Origin: Pedobacter sp. BAL39
GTDB taxonomy: Bacteria; Bacteroidota; Bacteroidia; Sphingobacteriales; Sphingobacteriaceae
Length of the DNA stretch: 64,000 nt
Reading direction: 5' to 3'
Assembly (NCBI RefSeq): GCF_000170795.1
Contig: NZ_ABCM01000023.1
Location: forward strand, 1 to 64,000
Shown here: positions 8,405 through 17,376 of the stretch, in pieces
Numbering within the stretch: position 1 is the first letter of the stretch
How the letters are laid out: the number at the start of each line of letters is the position of its first letter
Position numbers and translations under genes: made by a program
Notes under the pieces: model-generated
The model's database searches: none
Told to the model about the DNA's origin: nothing
What the model saw: only the letters and a program-made list of their open reading frames with translations

Positions 8405-10951
8405 ATGAGAAATCTGATGAGCACGCGCAGCAACCTGACATTGGTTTTGAGCGCACTATTTTTGGCACTGACCTGTTTGCATTGCACTGCACAAAGCAGC
8501 AACGGCAATGACCATACTGCCCTGACTTACAGCTGGGAAATTGACCAGCAAACAGGAAAACACGAACCTGTGCTGGTGCTGAAGAACAGTGGCAGCGGCG
8601 GTATAAAGATGTCTGGGTTAAGCCTTTACTTCAACTCCATCAAGAAACCTATCCTTGGAGCCGGCCATCAGCAGCAGCTTCAGATGAGCCAGGTCAATGG
8701 AGACCTGTTTAAGATCCGCAGCAAACCCGGACTTACAGAAATTGCTGGCAACGGTAGTCTAAGGATTTCGCTGACTGTACCTGAAATCCGCAATTATACA
8801 GAATTGCCCTCCGGATTTTATCTCGTTTACGACCGCGAACCGGGAAAAGGTCATCCCCTGAAGAACACAAGTAAAGCCATCCCGGGTATCGAACCCGCGG
8901 TCGCCCTGACCTCCTACAAAAATAACGAGCAACTGAACACCCTGCCCCTTTCCGCACCTTCAATAGTCTTCCCTACACCTGTAAGTATTAAAATGCTTCA
9001 AGGATCTTTTACGGTTAATCAGGATACCAGGATTGTCAGTGATCCAACGTTTACCAAAGAGGCACAGTTGCTGGCCGATGAGCTGGGAGTACTTCTAGGT
9101 AAAAAACCAGGCATAGTTACTCAAAAGACAACGAATCCGGCGATTGTACTTCAACGCGGTGAGTCTCCTGAGGGAGGCTACCTGCTGAGTTCAGGTCCTC
9201 AGGGCATCACCATCACCGCCAATGAGGGCTCCGGCATATTCTATGGCATCCAGTCGTTGAAGACCATGCTTCCTGCGGAAAGCTGGGCAGCGAAAAGAAA
9301 ACAGCTCATTGTACCTGCGGTAGAGGTGAGCGATGCGCCAAGGTTTGGCCACCGCGCTTTTTTACTGGACATAGCGCGTAATTTCCAGTCGAAAGATGAG
9401 GTGTACAAAATCATCGACCTGATGGCTTTATATAAGATGAACGTCCTGCACCTGCACCTCAATGACGATGAAGGCTGGAGAATTGAGATTGATGGTTTAC
9501 CAGAGCTGACGAGCATTGGCTCCAGACGTGGACATTCGATTGCAAACGATATGTTGCCCCCCTCTTACGGTTCCGGCCCGGGAACAGACAATCCTTTCGG
9601 CACCGGATATTTCAGCAGGAAAGAATACATAGCGTTGCTGAAATACGCAGCTGCACGTTATGTAGACATCATTCCCGAAATTGAAACCCCGGGTCACGCC
9701 AGAGCCGCCATTAAGTCCATGGATGCCAGGTACGACTATTATATGAAAAAGGGTAAAAAACAGGAAGCAGAAGAATTCCTGTTACGCGACAGGGCGGACA
9801 GCTCTGTATATCGCTCCGTTCAGGGCTGGAACGACAATGTGATCAATCCCGCCCTCCCTTCTACCTATCAGTTTATCAGGAAAGTAACTGGCGAACTGGT
9901 CAGGATGTATGCAGAGGCCGGTGCCCCGCTAAAGACCATCCATATGGGAGGAGATGAGGTACCTGAAGGCGTATGGGCCAAATCTCCTGCGGTATTACAA
10001 TTGCTGGAAAAAGAACCATCTATTGGATCGGTATACGGGATGTGGAAATACTATTTCAGTAAGGTCAACGACATTTTAAAAACGCAGCACCTGTACCTTT
10101 CGGGATGGGAAGAGATTGGTCTGAAAAAGACACTGGTCAATGGAAAGGGAAAATGGATCACCGATCCTACAGTGTCAGGCCGTGGGTACACCACTGATGT
10201 CTGGAACAACATTATCGGGACCGGCGCGGAGGATCTCGCCTACAAACTGGCGAACGGAGGATTCAAGGTGGTACTTTCAAACGTCACCAACAACTACCTC
10301 GATATGGCTTATAACAATAGTTTTTATGAGCACGGCATGAATTGGGCAGGCTTTGTGAATGTCGACAAGCCATTTTATTTTATCCCATACAATTATTACC
10401 TCACGACAACCGAAAATGAATACGGGGAGCCTGTAGCGCAGTCCTTTTTCAGGAATAAAGATCAGCTGAAAGCAGAATCCAAAAACAATATTATTGGATT
10501 ACAATCCGCACTATGGTCGGAAACGCTGGTGGCTGAGGGCCTTCTGGAGTATATGGTATTGCCTAAGCTGCTGGGCTCTGCTGAGCGTTCATGGGCAAAG
10601 GACCCTGCATGGAGTGGTACTCAGGGAGCCATTTTTAGCAGTCAGGAATACAAACAGGCATGGAGCACGTTTACCAGTACCATTGGACTACGTGAGCTGC
10701 CGAGACTTGATCACTACAAGGCCGGCTTTCTGTACCGGATTCCGGAGCCGGGTGTGCAGCAGCGGGACGGAAAGGTATACGCCAATGTGCAGCTTCCTGG
10801 ATTTGAAATCAGGTATACCACAAATGGCGCAGAACCAGATGTGCAGAGTAAAGTGTATACAACGCCGGTATCGGAAAAAGGAACCATCACCCTGAAAGTT
10901 TTCAATCATGTGGGAAGGTCAGGTAAATCCGTCACCGTCCAGAACAATTAA
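8405..10951 (+). CDS. GH20 beta-N-acetylhexosaminidase (chitobiase-type)
   Basis: This 848-aa exported exo-hydrolase releases terminal beta-GlcNAc or GalNAc. It has a signal peptide (about 1-30, ending CTAQS). An N-terminal CHB_HEX-like carbohydrate-binding domain follows (about 38-160, YSWEIDQQTGKHEPVLVLKN). The GH20b non-catalytic domain spans about 190-305 and the catalytic TIM barrel about 315-740. The barrel contains the hallmark HMGGDEVPEGVW, whose D517-E518 pair positions the substrate acetamido group and acts as general acid. Further landmarks are LHLHLNDDEGWRIEI and IPEIETPGHARAAI. A chitobiase C-terminal domain lies at about 775-848 (GFEIRYTTNGAEPD). It follows the HTCS gene by 75 bp on the same strand. 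A strong terminator starts 25 bp after the stop. Confidence 0.96.
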   Translation: MRNLMSTRSNLTLVLSALFLALTCLHCTAQSSNGNDHTALTYSWEIDQQTGKHEPVLVLKNSGSGGIKMSGLSLYFNSIKKPILGAGHQQQLQMSQVNGDLFKIRSKPGLTEIAGNGSLRISLTVPEIRNYTELPSGFYLVYDREPGKGHPLKNTSKAIPGIEPAVALTSYKNNEQLNTLPLSAPSIVFPTPVSIKMLQGSFTVNQDTRIVSDPTFTKEAQLLADELGVLLGKKPGIVTQKTTNPAIVLQRGESPEGGYLLSSGPQGITITANEGSGIFYGIQSLKTMLPAESWAAKRKQLIVPAVEVSDAPRFGHRAFLLDIARNFQSKDEVYKIIDLMALYKMNVLHLHLNDDEGWRIEIDGLPELTSIGSRRGHSIANDMLPPSYGSGPGTDNPFGTGYFSRKEYIALLKYAAARYVDIIPEIETPGHARAAIKSMDARYDYYMKKGKKQEAEEFLLRDRADSSVYRSVQGWNDNVINPALPSTYQFIRKVTGELVRMYAEAGAPLKTIHMGGDEVPEGVWAKSPAVLQLLEKEPSIGSVYGMWKYYFSKVNDILKTQHLYLSGWEEIGLKKTLVNGKGKWITDPTVSGRGYTTDVWNNIIGTGAEDLAYKLANGGFKVVLSNVTNNYLDMAYNNSFYEHGMNWAGFVNVDKPFYFIPYNYYLTTTENEYGEPVAQSFFRNKDQLKAESKNNIIGLQSALWSETLVAEGLLEYMVLPKLLGSAERSWAKDPAWSGTQGAIFSSQEYKQAWSTFTSTIGLRELPRLDHYKAGFLYRIPEPGVQQRDGKVYANVQLPGFEIRYTTNGAEPDVQSKVYTTPVSEKGTITLKVFNHVGRSGKSVTVQNN

Positions 10952-10976
10952 AGGTACATTTGCAACCCAATCAGAG

Positions 10977-11024
10977 ACCGTCTGTCATTTTGTATGGCAG
11001 GCGGTTTTCTGTTTTACTTTTTTT
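10977..11024 (+). terminator. Rho-independent terminator after GH20 gene
   Basis: An 11-bp stem (10977-10987 with 10995-11005, including two G-U pairs) and a 7-nt loop are followed by a T-rich tract. It lies 25 bp after the GH20 stop codon. Confidence 0.85.
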
Positions 11025-11108
11025 TGTATGCACACCTGTACCCATAAAGAATTTTTTTTCTGTATCTGCAACCATAAAATGAAGGGCTACATTTACATTT
11101 CATGCACC

Positions 11109-11633
11109 TCAGCCCCCTTCCTTGCTCACAAATCCATTGATAAGGTCTTCAATTTCTTTCCTCTTCTTTTTTACAGATCCAAAATCCAGTATCCCCCTCT
11201 GAATCTTTACGTTTATCACCACAGCATGTTGAGCGGCAAAAAGGTTGACAATATAACTCTGCTTCTGTATTCCGCCGAAAATCCACAAGCAGACATGGTC
11301 TCCAGCTGGCGGCAGCGCTTTCTCCGCATAATGATTGCGGATAAAGTGAATAAGTTCAATGTTTTTATCTTTCTCAAGCCCCGTTTCGAGGAGCTCAACT
11401 TTGTATTTTCTTCCTAATACGACCAGGGTATAACAGCCTGTGATCAGCATAAATCCTCCAAAAACGAGCAACTTCCATTGTTCATCCTGCGCCGCCATCA
11501 GTCCTTTGTACATCACGACCGGAGCTATCGCAATGGTTGTAAAAACTATGACATAATTCAGGATGTAATCGGCCTTATGAATGGCTTGAATCTTATTTTC
11601 GAATTGTGTCAGCTCTAATTCTGAGGTGTTCAT
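11109..11633 (-). CDS. Hypothetical two-helix membrane protein
   Basis: I do not recognise this 174-aa protein. A charged N-terminal stretch (ELTQFENKIQAIHKADYI) is followed by two closely spaced hydrophobic helices (about 26-48 and 55-75). A soluble C-terminal domain of about 95 residues then ends in a Lys/Glu-rich tail. The ATG at 11633 is preferred because the alternative at 11669 only adds a short basic leader; either is possible. It is convergent with the GH20 gene and divergent from the DUF1398 gene. Reading frame and composition look genuinely coding, but no function can be assigned. Confidence 0.7.
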   Translation of the reverse strand: MNTSELELTQFENKIQAIHKADYILNYVIVFTTIAIAPVVMYKGLMAAQDEQWKLLVFGGFMLITGCYTLVVLGRKYKVELLETGLEKDKNIELIHFIRNHYAEKALPPAGDHVCLWIFGGIQKQSYIVNLFAAQHAVVINVKIQRGILDFGSVKKKRKEIEDLINGFVSKEGG

Positions 11634-11793
11634 CTTATGCTTATATTTGATAAATATCCGGACCTTCATCGAAGCGCTCTTTGATCTTTAGGTGGTAATT
11701 TGTGTAATTTTCAAAGACGGTTGATCAGCCAGACTAATTTAGTACAATTTTACTTTATCGGATAAAAATTGAGGAACCTTTAACCAGAAAACA

Positions 11794-12183
11794 ATGTTCA
11801 CCATCGCAGAAATCAAAGCAGCACATAGCAATGTAAAGTCTGGTGCCGACTTCCCCGCATACATCACCACAATCCATGGGATGGGTGTAATCAGATACGA
11901 CGTATATGTTTCAGACGGACACACCGACTATTACGGCGAGCGGGACTTTAAGATCTCATCAGATGGAAAGTACGATCAGCTGACCATTTCAGATGTTTCC
12001 AATCCCGGGCAGTTCAAGGTTGACCTGAAGGCACACCAACAGGGCAAGACAGATTACCTTACCTTTTGTAAGGATGCTGCAAAGTCAGGAGTTTACAAAT
12101 GGCAAGTGGTGATGAAGACCTTAACCTGCATTTATTTCGACGGCGCAGGCCAGGCGCTTCTGGCGGAAATAATCCCGCAATAG
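11794..12183 (+). CDS. DUF1398-family protein
   Basis: This 129-aa soluble protein matches the small DUF1398 family (COG5562, historically called phage envelope protein; E. coli YbcV type). Recognisable features are the N-terminal FTIAEIKAAHSNVKSGADFPAYI, a GVIRYDVYVSDGHTDYYG strand region, and C-terminal YLTFCKDAAKSGVYKWQVVMKTLTCIYFD. The length is normal for the family. No signal or membrane segment is present. Function is unknown. It stands alone, 128 bp upstream of an AraC regulator on the same strand. Confidence 0.8.
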   Translation: MFTIAEIKAAHSNVKSGADFPAYITTIHGMGVIRYDVYVSDGHTDYYGERDFKISSDGKYDQLTISDVSNPGQFKVDLKAHQQGKTDYLTFCKDAAKSGVYKWQVVMKTLTCIYFDGAGQALLAEIIPQ

Positions 12184-12311
12184 TGGCAAATGTCTGTGCA
12201 TGCTGTTATGACGGCCTGCACCTAGATCATGATGGTAACATCGGCGTAAAACTTTGCGAATGTGCAGTCCTCTTTATCGCTCTTTGCAACTGATGTTTGT
12301 ATGTTTACGGG

Positions 12312-13211
12312 ATGAAAGGCATTGAAACGTTAGAAGATTTTTATAAAGCACGGTTGAATTCAATTCCGGGCCGGATAAAAAATGAGATCGGGCATTTCAA
12401 CGTGCTCAGGTTTGAGGACTTACCGGGTTGCAGTGTTCAACCCATCCCTTATAGCAGGAGGGAATATTTCAAAATCGGCCTGATCAAAGGAGAAAATAAA
12501 GTCTACCTGTCGGATAAGACCATACACATCAAAAAACAGGCACTTTTATTCGCCAACCCAGATGTGCCTTATAATTGGGAGGCCATCGGTGCGGCACAAA
12601 CTGGCTACTCCTGCGTGTTCACGGAAAGTTTCTTTCATCATTTTGGCAACCCGAAGGATTATTCAGTATTTCAGCAAGGTGGTAACCCGGTGATCGAGCT
12701 AACGGATGAACAGACCGCAAGAGCAACAGACATATTTGAAGAAATGCTGGCCGAGTGGGGTTCCTCTCAACTGCATAAGTACGACAGGATGCGGGTTCTG
12801 GTATTTGAGCTTTTATACAATGCAGAAAAAACACAACCAGTACCACTTGCAGCAAAAAAATTCTCTAAGGCCTCAGAGAAAATCTCCAGTCAGTTTTTAG
12901 ATCTTTTGGAACGACAGTTCCCGGTTGAAAACACAGGCGGCAATTTAATACTGCGATCTGCGTCTGCTTTTGCAGAGCAGCTGGCTGTACATGTCAACCA
13001 CCTGAACAAGGCCGTTCGGGAAAGACTGGGCAAACCGACCTCACTTGTCATACAGGAAAGGATCCTTCTGGAAGCGAAAATCCTGCTGACTCACTCCCGT
13101 AAGGACATATCAGAAATCGCCTTCAGTCTGGGGTTCAAAGAAAATTCTCATTTCAATAACTTTTTCAAAAAACACATGGAAATGACACCCACTCAATTCC
13201 GGGACATTTGA
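12312..13211 (+). CDS. AraC-family transcriptional regulator
   Basis: This 299-aa regulator has an N-terminal cupin-like sensing domain (about 30-150) and a C-terminal double HTH (about 200-299). The second HTH reads ISEIAFSLGFKENSHFNNFFKKHMEMTPTQFR, the standard AraC signature. The ATG at 12312 (MKGIETLEDF) is chosen over an in-frame TTG 15 nt upstream. It lies 89 bp upstream of a short-chain dehydrogenase on the same strand, the usual arrangement in which the AraC protein controls its neighbour. The ligand is unknown. Confidence 0.93.
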   Translation: MKGIETLEDFYKARLNSIPGRIKNEIGHFNVLRFEDLPGCSVQPIPYSRREYFKIGLIKGENKVYLSDKTIHIKKQALLFANPDVPYNWEAIGAAQTGYSCVFTESFFHHFGNPKDYSVFQQGGNPVIELTDEQTARATDIFEEMLAEWGSSQLHKYDRMRVLVFELLYNAEKTQPVPLAAKKFSKASEKISSQFLDLLERQFPVENTGGNLILRSASAFAEQLAVHVNHLNKAVRERLGKPTSLVIQERILLEAKILLTHSRKDISEIAFSLGFKENSHFNNFFKKHMEMTPTQFRDI

Positions 13212-13254
13212 TTTTTGCAATCATTGGATTGTTTTATGCTCTCATAAAGGATAC

Positions 13255-13271
13255 TTAGCGCGCTAATTTTG
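13255..13271 (+). promoter_or_regulatory. Palindrome overlapping a -7 box upstream of the SDR gene
   Basis: A perfect 12-bp palindrome, TTAGCGCGCTAA (13255-13266), overlaps TAATTTTG (13264-13271), an exact match to the Bacteroidota -7 consensus TAnnTTTG. It lies 30 bp before the SDR start. No clear -33 element is visible at the right spacing. The palindrome is a plausible operator for the adjacent AraC or another regulator; this is inference. Confidence 0.45.
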
Positions 13272-13300
13272 TCCCATCATTTTTATTAAAACAAAGAACA

Positions 13301-14110
13301 ATGGCAAAAACAATTTTCATCACCGGTGCTTCAACGGGCATCGGAAAAACAACAGCGCTATATTTTGCTGCCAAAGGCTGGCAGGTGATCGCAACGATGC
13401 GCAATACGCAATCTGCAGCGGAGCTTGCGGAAAATAAAAACATCACGTTGCTTACCCTGGACGTCACCAAGCCGGAGCAAATTGCTGATGCTGTAAAACA
13501 GGCAACTGAGATGGGACAGGTAGACGTAGTCCTGAATAACGCCGGCTACGGCACCGTTGGCCCTCTGGAAGGCACCTCTGATGAAGACATCAGGCAAATC
13601 ATAGACACTAACTTCCTGGGTGTCATCCAGCTGACCAAGGCATTCATTCCGCACTTCAGGGAGAGACAAAGCGGAGTCTTCATTACCATCTCCTCCATCG
13701 GGGGCCTCGTTGCCTATCCCTTCTTTTCCCTCTATCATGCGACAAAATGGGCCATTGAAGGCTGGACGGAGAGCATGGCTTTCGAGCTAAAGAATTTTGG
13801 CATCCAAATTAAGACCGTACAGCCCGGCCCTACCAGGACTGATTTCGCAGGACGTTCGCTGGTGATTCCTGAACATGCCGCCTACACCGAAATGTTTGAC
13901 AAGTTTCAGAAACTATTTTTCAACGAGGAGCTGATGACTAACCTGGACGCTGCCGAAAACGTATCAGCAGTCATTTACGAAGCAGCGACTGATGGCAAAG
14001 ATCAACTACGCTACCAGGCGGGAGCAATCGCTACCGGCGAATATGAAAAAAGACTGAAATTGGGAGCTGAAGGTTTCCACTGGGATCTGGACAAAGCGTT
14101 TTTTGGATAA
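13301..14110 (+). CDS. Short-chain dehydrogenase/reductase (SDR)
   Basis: This 269-aa classical SDR is a cytosolic NAD(P)-dependent oxidoreductase on an unknown carbonyl or alcohol. The dinucleotide-binding TGASTGIG is at residues 8-15 and NNAG marks the central strand. The catalytic serine lies in ISSIGG, and the catalytic Tyr/Lys pair is in YHATK (Y145, K149). The PGPTRTDF motif follows. It sits immediately downstream of an AraC gene with a palindromic promoter between them, and ends at a strong bidirectional hairpin. Confidence 0.93.
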   Translation: MAKTIFITGASTGIGKTTALYFAAKGWQVIATMRNTQSAAELAENKNITLLTLDVTKPEQIADAVKQATEMGQVDVVLNNAGYGTVGPLEGTSDEDIRQIIDTNFLGVIQLTKAFIPHFRERQSGVFITISSIGGLVAYPFFSLYHATKWAIEGWTESMAFELKNFGIQIKTVQPGPTRTDFAGRSLVIPEHAAYTEMFDKFQKLFFNEELMTNLDAAENVSAVIYEAATDGKDQLRYQAGAIATGEYEKRLKLGAEGFHWDLDKAFFG

Positions 14111-14118
14111 GATCTGAC

Positions 14119-14152
14119 ATCATAAAACATGCTGAGTAGCATGTTTTATGAT
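14119..14152. terminator. Bidirectional hairpin between convergent SDR and FAD-oxidoreductase genes
   Basis: A perfect 15-bp inverted repeat (14119-14133 with 14138-14152) has a GAGT loop. It is AT-rich at its base and lies 8 bp after the SDR stop, between convergent genes. It probably terminates both directions, though the T-tracts are short. Confidence 0.7.
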
Positions 14153-14220
14153 TCTTCAACGATTCCGTCACAATGAAGACAGGTTATTTTCGAACTGCGA
14201 CCGGAACCTAAGGCCTTTCC

Positions 14221-15258
14221 CTAGAAGCGTTCTTCGATCAGCTCCCTGTTGATCATCGCCCCCGCCATTGCGCCAGCGCTGATTGCATTAGACACAGAGC
14301 GCATCGCTGAGGTACTGTCCCCCGCCGCATAGGCACCTTCAATAGTCGTCTTTTGAAAAGCATCTACTTTAATATGCCCCTGTTCCGTAAATTCGCAGTT
14401 CAGCATTTCGGGAATATCGGTATGTTGCACAAATGCCGGCCTGGCATACATCGCGTTGATCTCCAGTTCAGCACGATTTTTAAAAATGACTTTCCGGAGG
14501 TGGCCATCCTGATGTTCCAGTCTTTCAATTTCATCTTCCACGATATTGATCCCATGTTTAACTAACTTGTCCCGCTCAGCAGCCTGGATGGTGGATTTCC
14601 CATTCGTCAAGATGGTCAGCTGCTCCGTCCAGTTGGAGATCAGCTTACCCATCTCAAAAGCGACATCGCCATTGGCAAGAATTCCAGTTTTTTGATGACT
14701 ATATTCATAACCATGGCAATATGGGCAGTGGATGACCGAGATTCCCCAGCATGCTGTAACACCATCGATCTCCGGCAGCAGATCTTTGATACCCGCAGTA
14801 AACAGAATTTTGGAAGCATTAAAGCGCTCGCCACTTTTGGTGGCTACCTCAAAGGCCGTTCCTATTTTTCTGGCAGTTAAAGCCTGATCATGAATAAACT
14901 GTACCGTATCATATTTCAATACCTGCCCTTTTGCAATTGCAGCGATTTCCGCAGGCGGCACGCCATCCTGGGTGATCAGGTTGTGTGATTGAGGCGTCTG
15001 CCTGTTACATGGTAAACCGCTGTCAATGATCAGGGTTTTTCTCAGCGACCTACCAAGTGCCATTGCGGCTGAAAGGCCTGCGTAACTGCCACCGATAATG
15101 ATGACGTCATAAGTATTCTGTTCTGTCATAAGATTATTTTTTTGAAATGAAAGCAGGGGAACACCGGCAGTAAACAGCGCTACTGCCACCCCTCCTCTTG
15201 CAATAAAAGAACGTCTGGACAATTTTCCCTCAACTGATTCCGGATCGATGTGCATCAT
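14221..15258 (-). CDS. Thioredoxin-reductase-like FAD/NAD(P) oxidoreductase with Tat-type leader
   Basis: This 345-aa protein has an FAD-binding Rossmann motif (IIIGGSYAGLSAA, about 53-65). It has a redox CPYC motif (C178-C181, in HCPYCHGYEY) of the thioredoxin-reductase-like/GliT-type group and a C-terminal YAAGDSTS FAD contact. Ahead of the domain lies a 43-residue leader with SRRSFIARGG followed by a hydrophobic stretch, which resembles a twin-arginine signal. The catalytic domain could instead start at the internal ATG at 15129 (MTEQNTYDV), giving a cytosolic form. The gene is 16 bp downstream of an AraC regulator on the same strand, so the two are probably cotranscribed. It likely reduces a disulfide or small-molecule substrate. 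Confidence 0.88.
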   Translation of the reverse strand: MMHIDPESVEGKLSRRSFIARGGVAVALFTAGVPLLSFQKNNLMTEQNTYDVIIIGGSYAGLSAAMALGRSLRKTLIIDSGLPCNRQTPQSHNLITQDGVPPAEIAAIAKGQVLKYDTVQFIHDQALTARKIGTAFEVATKSGERFNASKILFTAGIKDLLPEIDGVTACWGISVIHCPYCHGYEYSHQKTGILANGDVAFEMGKLISNWTEQLTILTNGKSTIQAAERDKLVKHGINIVEDEIERLEHQDGHLRKVIFKNRAELEINAMYARPAFVQHTDIPEMLNCEFTEQGHIKVDAFQKTTIEGAYAAGDSTSAMRSVSNAISAGAMAGAMINRELIEERF

Positions 15259-15274
15259 GAGAAAATGGATGTTG

Positions 15275-16243
15275 TCAGACTTGCGTTAGGTGTTGTTTTC
15301 TGAAAGCGGCAGGGCTCAATCCAGTATGTTTTTTAAAAAACCTGCCAAAGTAAGACTGTTCGGAGAAGTTCAGCTCCGCAGAAACCTGGGCCACTGTCAG
15401 GCTGGTTTGTATCAGCAGAGATTTCGCTTCGCTGAGTATGTAGTCGCGGATAAACTCACTTGCAGGCTTCCCCGTCTCCTCGCGCACACTGTCGTTTATA
15501 TAATGAGGAGTCACATACAGGAGCTCGGCATAATCCATTACCTGTCGCTTGATCAGGTAGTGCTGCGCCACCAGCAGGCGAAAGCTTGAAACCAGATTTT
15601 TCTTTTTAGGAAGGTTCATCAGCTCAGCCTGCTGCTGACTTTTATAAATCCTCTCCGCTTCAATCAGCAATACGTTCAGGTATAAGCGGACCAGCAAATC
15701 GTCGTTATGTGTTTTACGGGCGCAATATTCAAAAGACATCTTCTCAAAGAGTCTGACAATGTTGTCCGCCTGCAGGTCCGACAACTTCATTGCATGGTCT
15801 TTTTCCGGCTGAAAGAAAGGATATTCGCTGAGCCGTACCTGATCCCGCAGACAAAGCAGGAAATAGTCCGCATCGAAGATGCAATGAAAACCTTTCAGAT
15901 CCTTGCTCCAGTGGCTGATGGTGTGCAATTGGTTTTCAGGGATAAAATAGAGCATGTTGGCACCAAATTCATAACTATTAAACCCAATGGTCTCTTTTAC
16001 ATTTCCGGCGGTGATCAGTACGATGGTATAAAAACTTCTTTTTGTCGATCCCAGCATGTCACTTTTCATCAATGCTCTCAATTTCTCCAATGGAGCAACC
16101 TGAAAGAAGTTGTTATGATTCAGCTGTTCAGAAGTATGATGACCATGATCGGTTGCAGTGGCACACAAGGACTGCTGAGCAGTCATGAATCCTTGCCTGA
16201 ACTCCTGCAGGTTATTGATCTGTTTCACTTTTTTCGCCATCAT
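15275..16243 (-). CDS. AraC-family transcriptional regulator
   Basis: This 322-aa regulator has an N-terminal cupin-type ligand domain (about 40-180) and a C-terminal AraC double HTH (about 220-320). The HTHs read MDYAELLYVTPHYINDSVRE and TVAQVSAELNFSEQSYFGRF. It stands 16 bp upstream of the FAD oxidoreductase on the same strand, in an apparent two-gene operon, and probably controls that gene and itself. The ATG at 16243 is followed by a second Met; either could be used. Confidence 0.92.
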   Translation of the reverse strand: MMAKKVKQINNLQEFRQGFMTAQQSLCATATDHGHHTSEQLNHNNFFQVAPLEKLRALMKSDMLGSTKRSFYTIVLITAGNVKETIGFNSYEFGANMLYFIPENQLHTISHWSKDLKGFHCIFDADYFLLCLRDQVRLSEYPFFQPEKDHAMKLSDLQADNIVRLFEKMSFEYCARKTHNDDLLVRLYLNVLLIEAERIYKSQQQAELMNLPKKKNLVSSFRLLVAQHYLIKRQVMDYAELLYVTPHYINDSVREETGKPASEFIRDYILSEAKSLLIQTSLTVAQVSAELNFSEQSYFGRFFKKHTGLSPAAFRKQHLTQV

Positions 16244-16507
16244 ATTCCTCCTTTAATCTGTTTAACAAAGATACATGGAACTATATTGTAATAATAGGAC
16301 AAACCGTGGCACTATTATCACTTCCGATCATCGGTCAGCCATTTCCAAATTGTATGGTTTCAGATTTTTTTCAATTCACCATACCGGTACCCTACTTATA
16401 AATCATCAATCCAGACTGATTTCATATAATCAAAACCAATTATTTTGAAAATAGTTAAATAACTATCAGCGAGCACGATCCTTTACTATTTAACTAAAAT
16501 CACAATT

Positions 16508-16717
16508 ATGAAAAAGATACTATTTAGCCTGACCCTATGCTCAGTTTTATTCATCTCCGCCTGTGGATCTGAAAACACTGCTGACGGGAGCATGAAAGAC
16601 TCATCTTCGGTGGATTCCACAGCAGCAGATACTACCGGAAGGCAAGCCATACCGTCAAACACGAAGGTTACTTCCAGTGTCGACAAATCTGGAATAAACG
16701 CAAGCCCGAATAATTAA
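16508..16717 (+). CDS. Small lipoprotein, hypothetical
   Basis: This 69-aa protein has a textbook lipoprotein signal (MKKILFSLTLCSVLFISAC, cleavage before Cys19). The mature part is only about 50 residues, Ser/Thr/Asp-rich and apparently disordered. It should be anchored in the membrane with no folded domain. Function is unknown. It is convergent with another predicted lipoprotein gene. Confidence 0.75.
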   Translation: MKKILFSLTLCSVLFISACGSENTADGSMKDSSSVDSTAADTTGRQAIPSNTKVTSSVDKSGINASPNN

Positions 16718-16730
16718 TCATTCATTTAAT

Positions 16731-16761
16731 AGCAGCATCATTCACCTTCCGCGATGCTGCT
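16731..16761 (-). terminator. Inverted repeat at the end of the 16738-17280 gene
   Basis: A 9-bp inverted repeat (AGCAGCATC at 16731-16739, GATGCTGCT at 16753-16761) encloses the stop codon of the minus-strand gene. AT-rich sequence follows in the minus direction. It is a plausible terminator between two convergent genes. Confidence 0.5.
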
Positions 16762-17280
16762 GTAATCAAAATCACTAAGGACAACATGAACCTTTTTTAG
16801 TGCTCCTTTTTCTCCATCTTTCGCCGGATTAAAGATCATCACTTCACTGGCGACCCACTCTCCTCCTTCAGGTCGAAAATCAATATCCATATAATGTTTT
16901 CCACTGATGAATGTTAAGGGCAGCACATTCCCCTTCATAGGTCTGAACTGAATGATGATGTTTTCAAAGCATTTATCGAAGGTTGGTTTCCCTGTCTTAG
17001 CATCTGTAATGATCAGACAACTGTCATTTGTGATGCCAACTGTTGATAAACCATCTGCCGTTTTAAAAGAAGGTATGTTTACAGTGGATGTGTCCTGCTG
17101 CCTGACACTCCTCAAGTCCGAGCGCTGCTTAAGTTGGCTGTCACCTGATAGTTCAAGAGTGTCAGCTACAGCTTTTTCAGTCCTTTTTGTGCCTGTACAG
17201 GCCATAATAAGGACTGAAAGCAGGATTGCCAGGAAATATTTAGAATTAGTCAGCTTTAAGTTTTGGGTTTCTGTAACCAT
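16738..17280 (-). CDS. Predicted lipoprotein, hypothetical
   Basis: From the ATG at 17280 (MVTETQNLK) this is a 180-aa protein. A hydrophobic segment ends in a lipobox (LLSVLIMAC), so it is likely lipid-anchored. A longer form starting at 17343 would put 21 extra residues before the signal and is less likely. The mature domain contains a single soluble beta-rich stretch (SCLIITDAKTGKPTFDKCF, HYMDIDFRPEGGEW). I do not recognise the family. It is divergent from the NADH dehydrogenase gene. Confidence 0.7.
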   Translation of the reverse strand: MVTETQNLKLTNSKYFLAILLSVLIMACTGTKRTEKAVADTLELSGDSQLKQRSDLRSVRQQDTSTVNIPSFKTADGLSTVGITNDSCLIITDAKTGKPTFDKCFENIIIQFRPMKGNVLPLTFISGKHYMDIDFRPEGGEWVASEVMIFNPAKDGEKGALKKVHVVLSDFDYSSIAEGE

Positions 17281-17376
17281 ATCGTCTCGTCTAAACTGCC
17301 TTAAGATAGTACGATTGCGGCACATGAACAACATGGAGTACACAAAACTTTATACCAGATAAATGGTTATCTCAGT

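Noticed and set aside
10908-11417. A 169-codon plus-strand frame after the GH20 gene
   Set aside because: It begins inside GH20, crosses a terminator and lies opposite the minus-strand membrane protein.
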